The notes: generated by a model not told the origin, from the sequence alone. A DNA stretch of 64,000 bases from an uncultured Opitutia bacterium (GCA_903877135.1 CAIRCN010000042.1:1-64000); one strand, 5' to 3'; positions 6,412 to 14,531 are shown, numbered from the stretch's first letter. Program-made: numbers and translations.

Positions 6412-7896
6412 ATGTGTGCCTCGCTTCAACTCGACGAAAACGCCCTGCGCTCCATCGTGGACGAAGTGCTCCGCGGCCTGAACCTGCCCGCAACGCCCGC
6501 CTCATCTGCCGCGGCCACACCGCCGTCCGCTCCCGCCATCGTCAGATCGTCTGCTCGCGCTGACGGCCGCTTCGGCGTCTTCGCCGACATGGGCGCTGCG
6601 TGCGCCGCCGCCGAGAGCGCGTTTCACCAGTTGCAGGGCAAGGGCCTCGCCGGTCGCGCCAAGATCATCGAGCTCGTCAAGGACATGTGCACCGCTCGCG
6701 CTGTCGAGTGGGGCCGCATCGAGTTCGAAGAAACCAAGATCGGCCGCCTCGCGCACAAGGTGGAGAAACTCCAAATCGTGAAACTCGTGCCCGGCCTCGA
6801 ATGGCTACGGCCCTACGGCCTCAGCGGCGACCACGGCATCACGCTCGAGGAGCAGACCCCGTTCGGCGTCGTCGGCGCCGTCACACCCGTCACACATTCC
6901 GTGCCCACGATCGCCGGCAACATCGTCGCGATGGTCGCCGCCGGCAACGCCGTCGTCTTCAACCCGCACCCGGGCGGCGCCCGCTGCGCCGCGATGGCCA
7001 TCCGCGCCTTCAACGAGGCCATCCACGCCGCCCTCGGCATCGAGCACCTCGTCTGCTGCGTCGCCGAGCCGACCATCGCAACCTTCGATGCGATGTGCAA
7101 ACACGAGGCCGTGAACATCCTCTGCGTCACCGGCGGCCCCGCCGTCGTCGCGGCCGCCATGAAGTCCGGCAAGCGCGCCATCTGCGCCGGCCCCGGCAAC
7201 CCGCCCGTCGTCATCGACGGCACCGGCTGCCTCAAGAAAGCCGCCGCGAACATCCTTCACGGCGCCTCCTATGACAACAACCTCCTCTGCATCGGCGAAA
7301 AACAGGTCTTCGTCCTCGAGGCCGCCGCCGGCAAGTTCATCGCCGAGCTCGCCGCCGCCGGCGCCGCCAAGCTCACACCGCCGCAATTCGAGAAACTCAC
7401 CGGCGTCGCCTTCAGCAACAGCAAGGACGCCGGCGGCTGTTCGCACGCCGCGCTCAACCGCGCCTTCGTCGGCAAGGACGCCACCGAACTCGCCCGCCAC
7501 GCCGGCGCCAACGTCCCCGCCGATACCCCGCTGCTCTTCGCCGAAACCGACGCCACGCATCCGTTCGTGATGGAGGAGCAGATGATGCCCGTCTTGCCGA
7601 TCGTCCGCGTGAAAACTTTCGACGACGCCGTCGCCGCCGCGGTGAAAAGCGAGCACGGCTACAAGCACTCCGCCATCATCCACTCGCTCAACGTTGAGCA
7701 CATGACCCAGATGGCGCGCGCCGTGGACACCACGCTCTTCGTGAAAAACGGCCCCAGCACCGCAGGCCTCGGCCTTGGCGGCGAAGGCTACCTCAACTAT
7801 TCCATCGCCACCACGACCGGCGAAGGCATCTGCACGCCGCGCACCTTCACCCGCACCCGCCGCTGCGTGATGGTCGATAACCTTCGCATCTACTGA
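6412..7896 (+). CDS. CoA-acylating aldehyde dehydrogenase of the microcompartment
   Basis: This member of the PduP/EutE-like aldehyde dehydrogenase superfamily oxidises a toxic aldehyde to an acyl-CoA with NAD+. In the PVM type the aldehyde is lactaldehyde from fucose or rhamnose. The 494-aa protein has an N-terminal amphipathic helix (LDENALRSIVDEVLRGLNL, residues 7-25) and a Pro/Ala linker (about 26-45), a typical encapsulation peptide. The catalytic domain follows, with GPGNPP (260-264) and catalytic Cys293 in NNLLCIGEKQ. The C-terminus is intact. It sits between BMC-P copies 1 and 2, with gaps of only 5 nt. Confidence 0.94.
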   Translation: MCASLQLDENALRSIVDEVLRGLNLPATPASSAAATPPSAPAIVRSSARADGRFGVFADMGAACAAAESAFHQLQGKGLAGRAKIIELVKDMCTARAVEWGRIEFEETKIGRLAHKVEKLQIVKLVPGLEWLRPYGLSGDHGITLEEQTPFGVVGAVTPVTHSVPTIAGNIVAMVAAGNAVVFNPHPGGARCAAMAIRAFNEAIHAALGIEHLVCCVAEPTIATFDAMCKHEAVNILCVTGGPAVVAAAMKSGKRAICAGPGNPPVVIDGTGCLKKAAANILHGASYDNNLLCIGEKQVFVLEAAAGKFIAELAAAGAAKLTPPQFEKLTGVAFSNSKDAGGCSHAALNRAFVGKDATELARHAGANVPADTPLLFAETDATHPFVMEEQMMPVLPIVRVKTFDDAVAAAVKSEHGYKHSAIIHSLNVEHMTQMARAVDTTLFVKNGPSTAGLGLGGEGYLNYSIATTTGEGICTPRTFTRTRRCVMVDNLRIY

Positions 7897-7901
7897 CCGC
7901 C

Positions 7902-8174
7902 ATGAACCTCGCCCGCGTCGATGGCGTGATCGTCAGCACCGTGTGCCACCCCAGCATGCGCGGCCACCGCATGATCGTCTGCCAGCCCATCGACGAGGCC
8001 GGCCGCGACGAAGGCACCCCCGTCCTCGCGCTCGATCCCCACGGCGCCGGCCTCCACCAGCGCATCATCTACTCCACTGACGGCTCCACCACGCGGGAAC
8101 ACGTCGGCGATCCGCGTTCGCCACTCCGCAACCTGGTCCTCGCCATCGTCGACCCGACCCTGGCCCAGCCCTGA
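7902..8174 (+). CDS. BMC-P pentameric shell vertex protein, copy 2
   Basis: This 90-aa EutN/CcmL-family protein begins MNLARVDGVIVSTVCHPSM, has GHRMIVCQPID, then LDPHGAGLHQRIIYSTDGS, and ends with NLVLAIVDPTL. It starts 5 nt after the dehydrogenase stop and ends 6 nt before copy 3, so translation is probably coupled. No extra domain is present. Confidence 0.93.
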   Translation: MNLARVDGVIVSTVCHPSMRGHRMIVCQPIDEAGRDEGTPVLALDPHGAGLHQRIIYSTDGSTTREHVGDPRSPLRNLVLAIVDPTLAQP

Positions 8175-8180
8175 ACCGCC

Positions 8181-8507
8181 ATGCGCCTCGGTCACGTCAT
8201 CGGCAAAGTCACTCTCAGCGCCGCAGAACCCGCGCTCCGCGGCGCACGTTTCCTCCTCGTGCAGCCACTCTCCCGCGCCCAGTTCGCCGGCGCGCCGATG
8301 GAGCCGCTCGCCCCGGGCTCCAGCCTCGTGATCTACGACGACCTCGGCGCCGGCCTCGGCCACATCGTCGGTTTCACCGAGGGCGCCGAAGCCGCCGCGC
8401 CCTTCGCCAACCCGACGCCCGTCGACGCCTACAACGCCGCCATCGTCGATACCATCCAATATTCTCCCCCGCTCCCGCCTCCCGCCTCCCGAAAAAGTGT
8501 CACCTAA
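8181..8507 (+). CDS. BMC-P pentameric shell vertex protein, copy 3
   Basis: This 108-aa EutN/CcmL-family protein has MRLGHVIGKVTLSAAEP, GARFLLVQPLS, YDDLGAGLGHIVGFTEG and AAIVDTIQYS. The C-terminal tail after the core is Pro-rich (PPLPPPASRKSVT), longer than in copies 1 and 2. The stop codon falls exactly in the loop of a perfect inverted repeat (8494-8520), so the last codons are part of that stem. The tail may have been created by insertion of the repeat. Confidence 0.92.
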   Translation: MRLGHVIGKVTLSAAEPALRGARFLLVQPLSRAQFAGAPMEPLAPGSSLVIYDDLGAGLGHIVGFTEGAEAAAPFANPTPVDAYNAAIVDTIQYSPPLPPPASRKSVT

Positions 8508-8520
8508 TGGGTGACACTTT
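8494..8520 (+). repeat. Perfect inverted repeat with the BMC-P stop codon in its loop
   Basis: AAAGTGTCACC (8494-8504), loop TAATG (8505-8509) and GGTGACACTTT (8510-8520) form an uninterrupted 11-bp stem. The TAA stop of BMC-P copy 3 is the first three bases of the loop. The repeat is followed by CCCC, so it is not a strong intrinsic terminator. It could be an attenuator, a processing site or the end of a small mobile repeat. Confidence 0.65.
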
Positions 8521-8540
8521 CCCCATCGATTTCTTTCCAC

Positions 8541-9629
8541 ATGCCCACCTTGCTCACCGTCCGTGACGTCGAAGATCTCCTGAGCCGCGGCACCCCCGTG
8601 CCAGCCGACGCCCGCCTGACTCCCGCCGCCCGCGACCTGCTCTCCAGCCGCGCCTCGCTGATCTCCGCGAAGCCCGCCTCGCGCCCCTCGTCCGGCGCCG
8701 CGCGCCCTTCCGCCGAGCCCTTCGTGCCCGACTATGAATTCCGGTGGACGCCCGGCTCCGATCCCAAAACACCCGCCGAGATCGAGCGGTTTTTCCACTC
8801 GCCCGCCATCAACACGCTCAAGGAGCGCATGTGCGAGATGGGCCGCCGCCTCTGGCAGAAGGACTACACCGACGGCAACGGCGGCAACATCACCATCCGC
8901 GTCGGCGACAACCTCGCCCTCTGCACGCCCACACTTATCTGCAAGGGCTTCATGGCCCCCGACGAAATGTGCCTTGTCGATCTCGACGGCAAACAGCTCG
9001 CCGGCTCGCGCAAGCGCACAAGCGAGGCGCTCACGCACTTCGGCATCATGAAGCGCCAGCCCGCCTGCAAGGCCTGCGTCCACGCGCACCCGCCGCACGC
9101 CACCGCCTTCGCCATCGCCAACGTCTCCATCCCGTCCTGCCTCATCCCCGAGGCCGAGGTCTTCCTCGGCAAAATCGGCGTCGCGAAATACCAGACGCCC
9201 GGCACGCCCGCCAATGCCGACGAGGTCGGCGAGGTCGGCAAGGACCACCAGGCCGTCCTCATGCAGAACCACGGGGTCATCGTCTGGGGCAAGGACGTCG
9301 AGGACGCCTACTGGAAGATGGAGAACATCGACTCCTACTGCCGCACCATCTGGATCGCCGCCGGCCTCGGCGGCGGCCTCCACCGCTTCACCGGCGGCCA
9401 GGCCAAGGAACTTGTCGAGCTCCGCCAGAAACTCGGCATGCCTGATCCCCGCGCCGGCCTGAAGGAATGCGAACTCTGCGACAGCGCCGAGTTCCGTCCG
9501 GGCGCGGCCTGCTCGGCCGACGCACGCGAATCTACCCCGCCCACCGGCACCGTCGGCGCCGATCCCGCCGTCGAGGCCATGGTGAAGAAAATCACCGAGC
9601 AGCTCCTCAAGCAGCTCGGCGGAAAATAA
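8541..9629 (+). CDS. Class II aldolase of the microcompartment (fuculose/rhamnulose phosphate aldolase type)
   Basis: This zinc-dependent class II aldolase should cleave fuculose-1-P or rhamnulose-1-P to DHAP and lactaldehyde, supplying the lumen dehydrogenase. I chose the ATG at 8541 over a GTG at 8511 that lies inside the inverted repeat, giving 362 aa. The domain spans about 90-310: GNGGNITIR (112-120), candidate ligand Glu162, HAHPPH with His181/His183, and QNHG with His244. These match FucA Glu73, His92, His94 and His155. Residues 1-75 are an unusual extension. The C-terminus (DPAVEAMVKKITEQLLKQLG) is an amphipathic helix after a linker, a probable encapsulation peptide. Confidence 0.91.
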   Translation: MPTLLTVRDVEDLLSRGTPVPADARLTPAARDLLSSRASLISAKPASRPSSGAARPSAEPFVPDYEFRWTPGSDPKTPAEIERFFHSPAINTLKERMCEMGRRLWQKDYTDGNGGNITIRVGDNLALCTPTLICKGFMAPDEMCLVDLDGKQLAGSRKRTSEALTHFGIMKRQPACKACVHAHPPHATAFAIANVSIPSCLIPEAEVFLGKIGVAKYQTPGTPANADEVGEVGKDHQAVLMQNHGVIVWGKDVEDAYWKMENIDSYCRTIWIAAGLGGGLHRFTGGQAKELVELRQKLGMPDPRAGLKECELCDSAEFRPGAACSADARESTPPTGTVGADPAVEAMVKKITEQLLKQLGGK

Positions 9630-9636
9630 CCCTGAC

Positions 9637-9692
9637 GTAGGAGCCTGCTTGCAGGCGATTCTCTCGATCATCGCGAACGAGTTCGCTCCTAC
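9637..9692. repeat. REP/BIME-like palindromic element
   Basis: GTAGGAGC (9637-9644) and GCTCCTAC (9685-9692) are perfect outer arms. Inside are two smaller palindromes, GCCTGCTTGCAGGC and GCGAACGAGTTCGC. The layout, two inward-facing GTAGGAGC-type repeats each with its own hairpin, resembles REP pairs of Pseudomonas (GTGGGAGC..GGCTTGCC..). Such elements are spread by REP-associated Y1 transposases. It fills the aldolase-dehydrogenase gap. Confidence 0.65.
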
Positions 9693-9703
9693 CTTCCTCT
9701 CCC

Positions 9704-10633
9704 ATGAAAGTCACCATCATCGGCGGCGGCGGCCGCGTCGGCTCTAACGCCGCCTTCGCCCTCCAGTGCGCCGGCCTCGTCGCTGAAATCCAGCTGATCG
9801 ACGCCAATCACGACCTCGCCGAAGGCGAGGCGCTCGACCTTCTCCACGGCTCCTCCGTCGCCGGCGGCCAGCGGATCTCCGCCGCCGACTACGCACGCGC
9901 AAAGGACAGCGACCTCTTTATCATCACGGCCGGCCTGCGCCGAAAACCCGACGAGTCGCGCCTCGACCTGATCAACCGCAACGTCGCCCTGTTTTCCCAA
10001 ATTCTCGCCAGCATCAAGCAGGCCGGACTGCGCAAGGATGCCCTCGTCTTCGTCGTCTCCAACCCCGTCGACATCCTCACCCAGCTCGCCGCAGCCAAGC
10101 TCGGCCTCCCTTGGTCGCAGGTCATCGGCCTTGGCACGATGCTCGACACCGCCCGCTTCCGCTCGCTCATCGCGCAGGAACTCAAGCTCGCCCCGCTCCA
10201 AGTCAGCGCCCTCATCCTCGGCGAACACGGCGACACCATGCTGCCCGCCTGGTCCTCCGCCACCTACGCCGGCCTGCCGCTTGCCAAGGTGCCGGGCTGC
10301 ACCGCGGCGTTCCAGGTCCAGATTTTCGAGCGCACCAAGGGCAGCGGCGCCGAGGTCATTCGCCGCAAGGGCGGCGCCGGCTGGGCCGTCGGCCTCACCA
10401 TCGCCGAAGTTGTCCACGCCATCGCGCTCGACCGCCGTGCCGTGCTACCCGTTTCCACCGTGCAGCAAGGCGCCTACGGCCTCCGCAACGTCGCGCTCAG
10501 CGTCCCGACCGTCGTTGGCCGCGCCGGCGCCCTCGCCCATCTCGAGGTTGAGCTCTGGCCCAAGGAACTCCAGTCCCTGCAGGCCTCCGCCCACGCCCTG
10601 CAGGCCACCTACGCCAAGGTGATCGCCGCCTGA
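9704..10633 (+). CDS. Malate/lactate dehydrogenase family protein of the microcompartment
   Basis: This NAD-dependent 2-hydroxyacid dehydrogenase has 309 aa. The Rossmann motif GGGGRVGSN (7-15) and Asp33 at the end of beta-2 indicate NAD. Catalytic residues are present: Asp148, Arg151 and His175 (LGEHGDT). In the mobile loop (AGLRRKPDESRLD), position 102 of the LDH/MDH scheme is Arg80, as in malate dehydrogenases, rather than the Gln of lactate dehydrogenases; Arg109 is Arg86. So the classical rule predicts a dicarboxylate substrate. In PVM loci a homologue is thought to recycle NADH made by the aldehyde dehydrogenase. No clear encapsulation peptide is seen. It starts 11 nt after the REP-like element. 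Confidence 0.9.
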   Translation: MKVTIIGGGGRVGSNAAFALQCAGLVAEIQLIDANHDLAEGEALDLLHGSSVAGGQRISAADYARAKDSDLFIITAGLRRKPDESRLDLINRNVALFSQILASIKQAGLRKDALVFVVSNPVDILTQLAAAKLGLPWSQVIGLGTMLDTARFRSLIAQELKLAPLQVSALILGEHGDTMLPAWSSATYAGLPLAKVPGCTAAFQVQIFERTKGSGAEVIRRKGGAGWAVGLTIAEVVHAIALDRRAVLPVSTVQQGAYGLRNVALSVPTVVGRAGALAHLEVELWPKELQSLQASAHALQATYAKVIAA

Positions 10634-10644
10634 GTGGTTCGGCC

Positions 10645-11577
10645 GTGTCGCAGAAAATCGCTATCGTCGGTGCCGGCGCCATTGGCAGCTACTACGGCGC
10701 CCGTCTTGCCCGCGCCGGTGCCGAAGTGCATTTTCTCTTCCGCGGCGATCTCGCCGCCGTCCGCGCGCACGGTCTGAAAATCTCCGCGCCCGACGGCAAC
10801 TTCACCCTCGCCCCGGTCCACGCCCACGCCTCGCCCGCCGAAATCGGCCCGTGCGGCCTCGTCATCATCGCGCTCAAGGCCACCGCCGGCGCCGCGCTCG
10901 GCGAACTGCTCCCGCCGCTGCTGCACGAGCGCACCGCCCTCCTCACCCTGCAAAACGGCCTCGGCCCGCATGAGGAGCTCGCGGCTCGCTTCGGTCCCAC
11001 CCGCGTGCTCGGCGGCCTCTGCTACGTCTGCATCAACCGCCTCGCGCCCGGCGAGATCGCCTGCACGACCTTCAACGCCACCGCGCTCGGCGAATGGTCC
11101 AGCCCGGCCACGCCGCGCCTGCACGCGCTCGCCGACCTGTTCGAGCGCGCCTGCCTGAAACCTCGCGTCACGGGCAACTTCGCCGAGCAGCGCTGGGGCA
11201 AGCTCGTCTGGAACATCCCTTTCAACGGTCTCGCCATCGCTGGTGGCGGCGTCACGACCGATGTCATCCTCGCCCGCCCCGATCTCGCCACCCGCGCCCG
11301 CCGCCTGATGGACGAGCTCATCGCCGCCGCGCCTCGTCTCGGCTTCGCGCTGCCCGCCGACTGGGCCGACCGCCAGTTTCGCGTCACCGAAAAAATCGGC
11401 GCCTACCAGCCGTCGAGCCTCGTAGATTATCTCGCCGGCCGCGAAGTCGAGGTTGAGGCCATCTGGGGCGAGCCGCTCCGCCGCGCCGAAGCAGCCGGCG
11501 CCGCCATGCCAGAGTTGACATACCTCTATCGCGAACTTCTCCATCTCACGCACACCTCCACTCGACGCACTCCATGA
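10645..11577 (+). CDS. panE: 2-dehydropantoate 2-reductase family protein (PanE/ApbA)
   Basis: This enzyme family reduces ketopantoate to pantoate with NADPH in the pantothenate and CoA route. The 310-aa protein starts at GTG 10645, 11 nt after the preceding gene. It has the nucleotide motif GAGAIGSYYG (9-18), LQNGLG, the catalytic region WGKLVWNIPFNGL with the Lys and Asn of the family, and SSLVDYLAGREVEVEAIWG. The family also contains reductases of unknown substrate. It continues directly from the microcompartment genes and overlaps the next gene by 4 nt. With the PanC-like gene at 2133 it flanks the organelle genes, so a link to CoA supply is possible but inferred. Confidence 0.82.
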   Translation: MSQKIAIVGAGAIGSYYGARLARAGAEVHFLFRGDLAAVRAHGLKISAPDGNFTLAPVHAHASPAEIGPCGLVIIALKATAGAALGELLPPLLHERTALLTLQNGLGPHEELAARFGPTRVLGGLCYVCINRLAPGEIACTTFNATALGEWSSPATPRLHALADLFERACLKPRVTGNFAEQRWGKLVWNIPFNGLAIAGGGVTTDVILARPDLATRARRLMDELIAAAPRLGFALPADWADRQFRVTEKIGAYQPSSLVDYLAGREVEVEAIWGEPLRRAEAAGAAMPELTYLYRELLHLTHTSTRRTP

Positions 11578-12419
11578 AATTCGGCGCCCACATTTATCTC
11601 TGGATGGAAAAATGGACCGACGCAGAGGTCGGCCTTATCGACCGAGCCCGCAGTCTCGGACTCGACATGCTCGAGCTCTCCGTCGGCCTCGACGTGCCGT
11701 TCACACCCACGCTCACCCGCCGCGCCGCGGAAGCCGTCGGCGTCGGGCTGCTCGTCGGACCCGGCGGCGCCTGGCCCGATGGCGCGGATTTGTCGGACGA
11801 CGATCCGGCCAATCGCCGCAAAGCGTTCGAGTTTCACCGCGACACCATCGACCTCACCGCCGAGCTTGGCGCCGTGGCCTACGCCGGCGCGCTCTACGGC
11901 CGCCCGGGAAAATCCCTGCGGCGTCGCCCGCCCGCGGACGAGTTGCCCCGCACCGCCGATGGCCTGCATGCGCTCGCCGAACACGCCCGCAAACGCGGCG
12001 TGCTGCTCATCATTGAGCCAATGAGCCGCTTTCGCACCCATATCCTCAACACCCCTCAGCAAACCCTGTGTCTGATCGAGCTCGCCGGTTCACCAGGTAA
12101 CGTGCGGGTGATGTTCGACACCTACCACATGATCACCGAAGTGCGCGACCCCGCCGCAGCCGTGCACGAGCTGGGCGACCGACTCTGGGGCTTGCACGCC
12201 TGCGAAAACGACCGCGGCGTGCCCGGCGGCGGGCTCGTGCCGTGGCCACGCGTTCTTGGCGCACTGGCCGGCACCGGTTGCCAATACATTGGTCTTGAGG
12301 GCTACAATACCGCCTTGAATGACTTCGGGTGGCGGCGCGGTATTTTCCAGAACATTTGCCCCGACGGTGATGCCTTCGTCCGTGCCGGCGTCTCCTTCCT
12401 CCGCGCCCAGTTGCGCTGA
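11574..12419 (+). CDS. Sugar phosphate isomerase/epimerase, D-tagatose 3-epimerase-like
   Basis: This TIM-barrel protein (281 aa) belongs to the AP-endonuclease-2/xylose isomerase-like superfamily. The four metal ligands known from D-tagatose 3-epimerase (Glu152, Asp185, His211, Glu246) have counterparts at almost the same spacing: Glu148 (IIEPMS), Asp182 (FDTYH), His208 (GLHACEN) and Glu242 (GLEGYN). A C3 epimerase of a free or phosphorylated ketose is the likely activity. The start codon overlaps the PanE-like stop (ATGA), implying coupling. Feeding of rare ketoses toward the aldolase is conceivable but unproven. Confidence 0.78.
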   Translation: MKFGAHIYLWMEKWTDAEVGLIDRARSLGLDMLELSVGLDVPFTPTLTRRAAEAVGVGLLVGPGGAWPDGADLSDDDPANRRKAFEFHRDTIDLTAELGAVAYAGALYGRPGKSLRRRPPADELPRTADGLHALAEHARKRGVLLIIEPMSRFRTHILNTPQQTLCLIELAGSPGNVRVMFDTYHMITEVRDPAAAVHELGDRLWGLHACENDRGVPGGGLVPWPRVLGALAGTGCQYIGLEGYNTALNDFGWRRGIFQNICPDGDAFVRAGVSFLRAQLR

Positions 12420-12493
12420 AGCCGCCCATCTGGCGTTTCCGCCGTCCGGCATTGTGCGCTTGCCCCGGCCCCGCCCCGCCGAAAGATGGGGCA

Positions 12494-14506
12494 ATGCGCA
12501 AACTCACGCTCGCGGCCGCCGCCGCGCTTACCCTGCTCCTCGCCGGCACCACCTGTGCCGCGCTCGACCTCAAAAACTTCGACCTGACGGTAAAACCGCA
12601 GGACGACTTCTACCGTTACGCCAACGGCACCTGGTTGAAAAACAACCCCGTGCCCGCCGAGTTCTCCAGTTGGGGCGCCTTCGCCCAATTGCGGGACCTC
12701 AGCGTCATCAACCTCCACACCATCTGCGAGCGCGTCGCCGCCAAGAAGGACGGCGCCACCGCCATCGAGAAGATGGTCGGCGACTTTTACGCCAGCGGCA
12801 TGGACGAGGCCGCGATCAACGCCGCCGGCGCCAAGCCGCTCCAGCCCGAGTTGGACCGCATCGCCGCGATCAAGGCTCCGGCCGACCTCCTTGCCGCCCT
12901 CGCGCATCTCCACTCCATCGGCGTCGGTGGTGGTTTCCGTTTCGGCAGCAGCCCCGACCGCAAGGACAGCTCCAAGGAAATCGCCAATCTCGCCCAAGGC
13001 GGCCTCGGCCTCCCCGAGCGCGGCTACTATTTCAACGACGACGAGAAATCGCAGAAGACCCGCCAGCAATACGTCGCCCACGTCGCCAAGATGCTCACGC
13101 TCCTCGGCGACTCGCCCGAGGTCGCGCAGGTCGGCGCTGCCGCCGTCATGGCCCTAGAAACCAAGCTGGCCCTCGGCGCGCTGCCCCGCGTCAAGCTCCG
13201 CAATCCCTACGCCAGCTATCACAAGATGAAACTGGCCGACGCGCTCGCGAAGACCCCCGCCGTTGACTTCAAGGTTTACTTCGCCGCCACCGTCGCCCCC
13301 GCCTTCACCGAGATCAACCTCGCCCACCCCGAGTTCTTCAAGGGCTTCGAGGCCGCGCTCACCACCGTCCCGCTCGCAGACTGGCAGACCTACCTCCGCT
13401 GGCACCTCGTGCGCGCCGCCGCACCATATCTCAGCGAGCCCTTCGTGAAGGAAGACTTCGCCTTCAACGGCAAGATCCTCTCCGGCACCACCGAGATGAA
13501 ACCCCGCTGGAAACGTGTCGTCGGCACCGTTGACGGCGCCATCGGCGAAGCCCTCGGCCAGCTCTACGTCGCCGAGTATTTCCCGCCCGCCTCGAAGGCC
13601 CGCATGCTGAAACTCGTCGAGGACCTCCGCTTCTCCCTGCGCGACCGCCTCTCGAAACTCGAGTGGATGGACGACGCCACGCGCGCCAAGGCCATCGAAA
13701 AGCTCAACGCCTTCACCGTCAAAATCGGCTATCCCGACAAGTGGGAGGATTACAGCGACGTCACCGTGGACCGCGGCTCCTACCTCGCCAACGTGCTCCG
13801 CTCGCACACTCACGAAATCGCCCGCGACCTGCGCAAGATCGGCGGCCCCGTGGACCGCACCGAGTGGGGCATGACGCCTCCGACCGTCAACGCCTACTAC
13901 AACCCCTCGAACAACGAAATCGTCTTCCCCGCCGCCATCCTCCAGCCGCCCTTCTTTGACGCGAAGGCCGACGACGCTGTCAACTACGGCGGTATCGGCG
14001 TCGTCATCGGCCACGAGATGACGCACGGCTTCGACGACAGCGGCCGCCGCTTCGACGCCCAGGGCAACCTCAACGACTGGTGGACGCCCGTCTGCTCGGA
14101 AAAATTCAACGCCCGCGCAGCCGGCATCGTGAAACAGTTCGCCGCCTACACCGTCCTCGACGGCCAGCACCTCAACGGCGAACTCACCCAGGGCGAAAAC
14201 ATCGCCGACCTCGGCGGCCTGCGCGTCGCCTACGGCGCCCTCCAGCGGGCGCTCACGGGCCAGGCGCGCGCCAAGATTGACGGCTTCACTCCCGAGCAGC
14301 GGTTCTTCCTCAGCTACGCCACGATCTGGCGGATCAACTTCCGCCCCGAGCAACTGCGCCTGCAGGTCAACACCGATCCGCACTCGCCCGGCCAGTTCCG
14401 CGCCAACGGCCCGCTCGGCAACCTCGACGAATTCGCCGCCGCCTTCGCTGTGCCCGAAGGCGCCCCCATGCGCCGCCCCGCCGCCGACCGAGTAACCATC
14501 TGGTAA
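12494..14506 (+). CDS. M13 family zinc metallopeptidase (neprilysin/PepO-like), exported
   Basis: The 670-aa protein starts at the ATG at 12494, which opens a signal peptide (MRKLTLAAAAALTLLLAGTT, cleavage probably after CAA). The codon upstream at 12452 only adds a Pro-rich leader. The M13 N-terminal domain is recognisable from DDFYRYANGTWLKNN. The catalytic domain has VNAYYNP, HEMTH (His507, Glu508, His511) followed by GFDDSGRRFD, and ENIADLGG with the third zinc ligand Glu. It should cleave oligopeptides in the periplasm or at the cell surface. A strong terminator follows at 14532. Confidence 0.95.
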   Translation: MRKLTLAAAAALTLLLAGTTCAALDLKNFDLTVKPQDDFYRYANGTWLKNNPVPAEFSSWGAFAQLRDLSVINLHTICERVAAKKDGATAIEKMVGDFYASGMDEAAINAAGAKPLQPELDRIAAIKAPADLLAALAHLHSIGVGGGFRFGSSPDRKDSSKEIANLAQGGLGLPERGYYFNDDEKSQKTRQQYVAHVAKMLTLLGDSPEVAQVGAAAVMALETKLALGALPRVKLRNPYASYHKMKLADALAKTPAVDFKVYFAATVAPAFTEINLAHPEFFKGFEAALTTVPLADWQTYLRWHLVRAAAPYLSEPFVKEDFAFNGKILSGTTEMKPRWKRVVGTVDGAIGEALGQLYVAEYFPPASKARMLKLVEDLRFSLRDRLSKLEWMDDATRAKAIEKLNAFTVKIGYPDKWEDYSDVTVDRGSYLANVLRSHTHEIARDLRKIGGPVDRTEWGMTPPTVNAYYNPSNNEIVFPAAILQPPFFDAKADDAVNYGGIGVVIGHEMTHGFDDSGRRFDAQGNLNDWWTPVCSEKFNARAAGIVKQFAAYTVLDGQHLNGELTQGENIADLGGLRVAYGALQRALTGQARAKIDGFTPEQRFFLSYATIWRINFRPEQLRLQVNTDPHSPGQFRANGPLGNLDEFAAAFAVPEGAPMRRPAADRVTIW

Positions 14507-14531
14507 GCCCAAATAGCGCCGGTTCAGTCTC

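Noticed and set aside
7890-9671. 593-codon minus-strand open frame opposite BMC-P and aldolase genes
   Set aside because: It spans several plus-strand genes with recognised domains and consists of Gly/Ala/Asp/Glu/Val-rich antisense composition.
12319-13266. Arg/Pro-rich open frame overlapping the M13 peptidase start
   Set aside because: Its composition (R, P, A) is that of an out-of-frame reading of GC-rich coding DNA.
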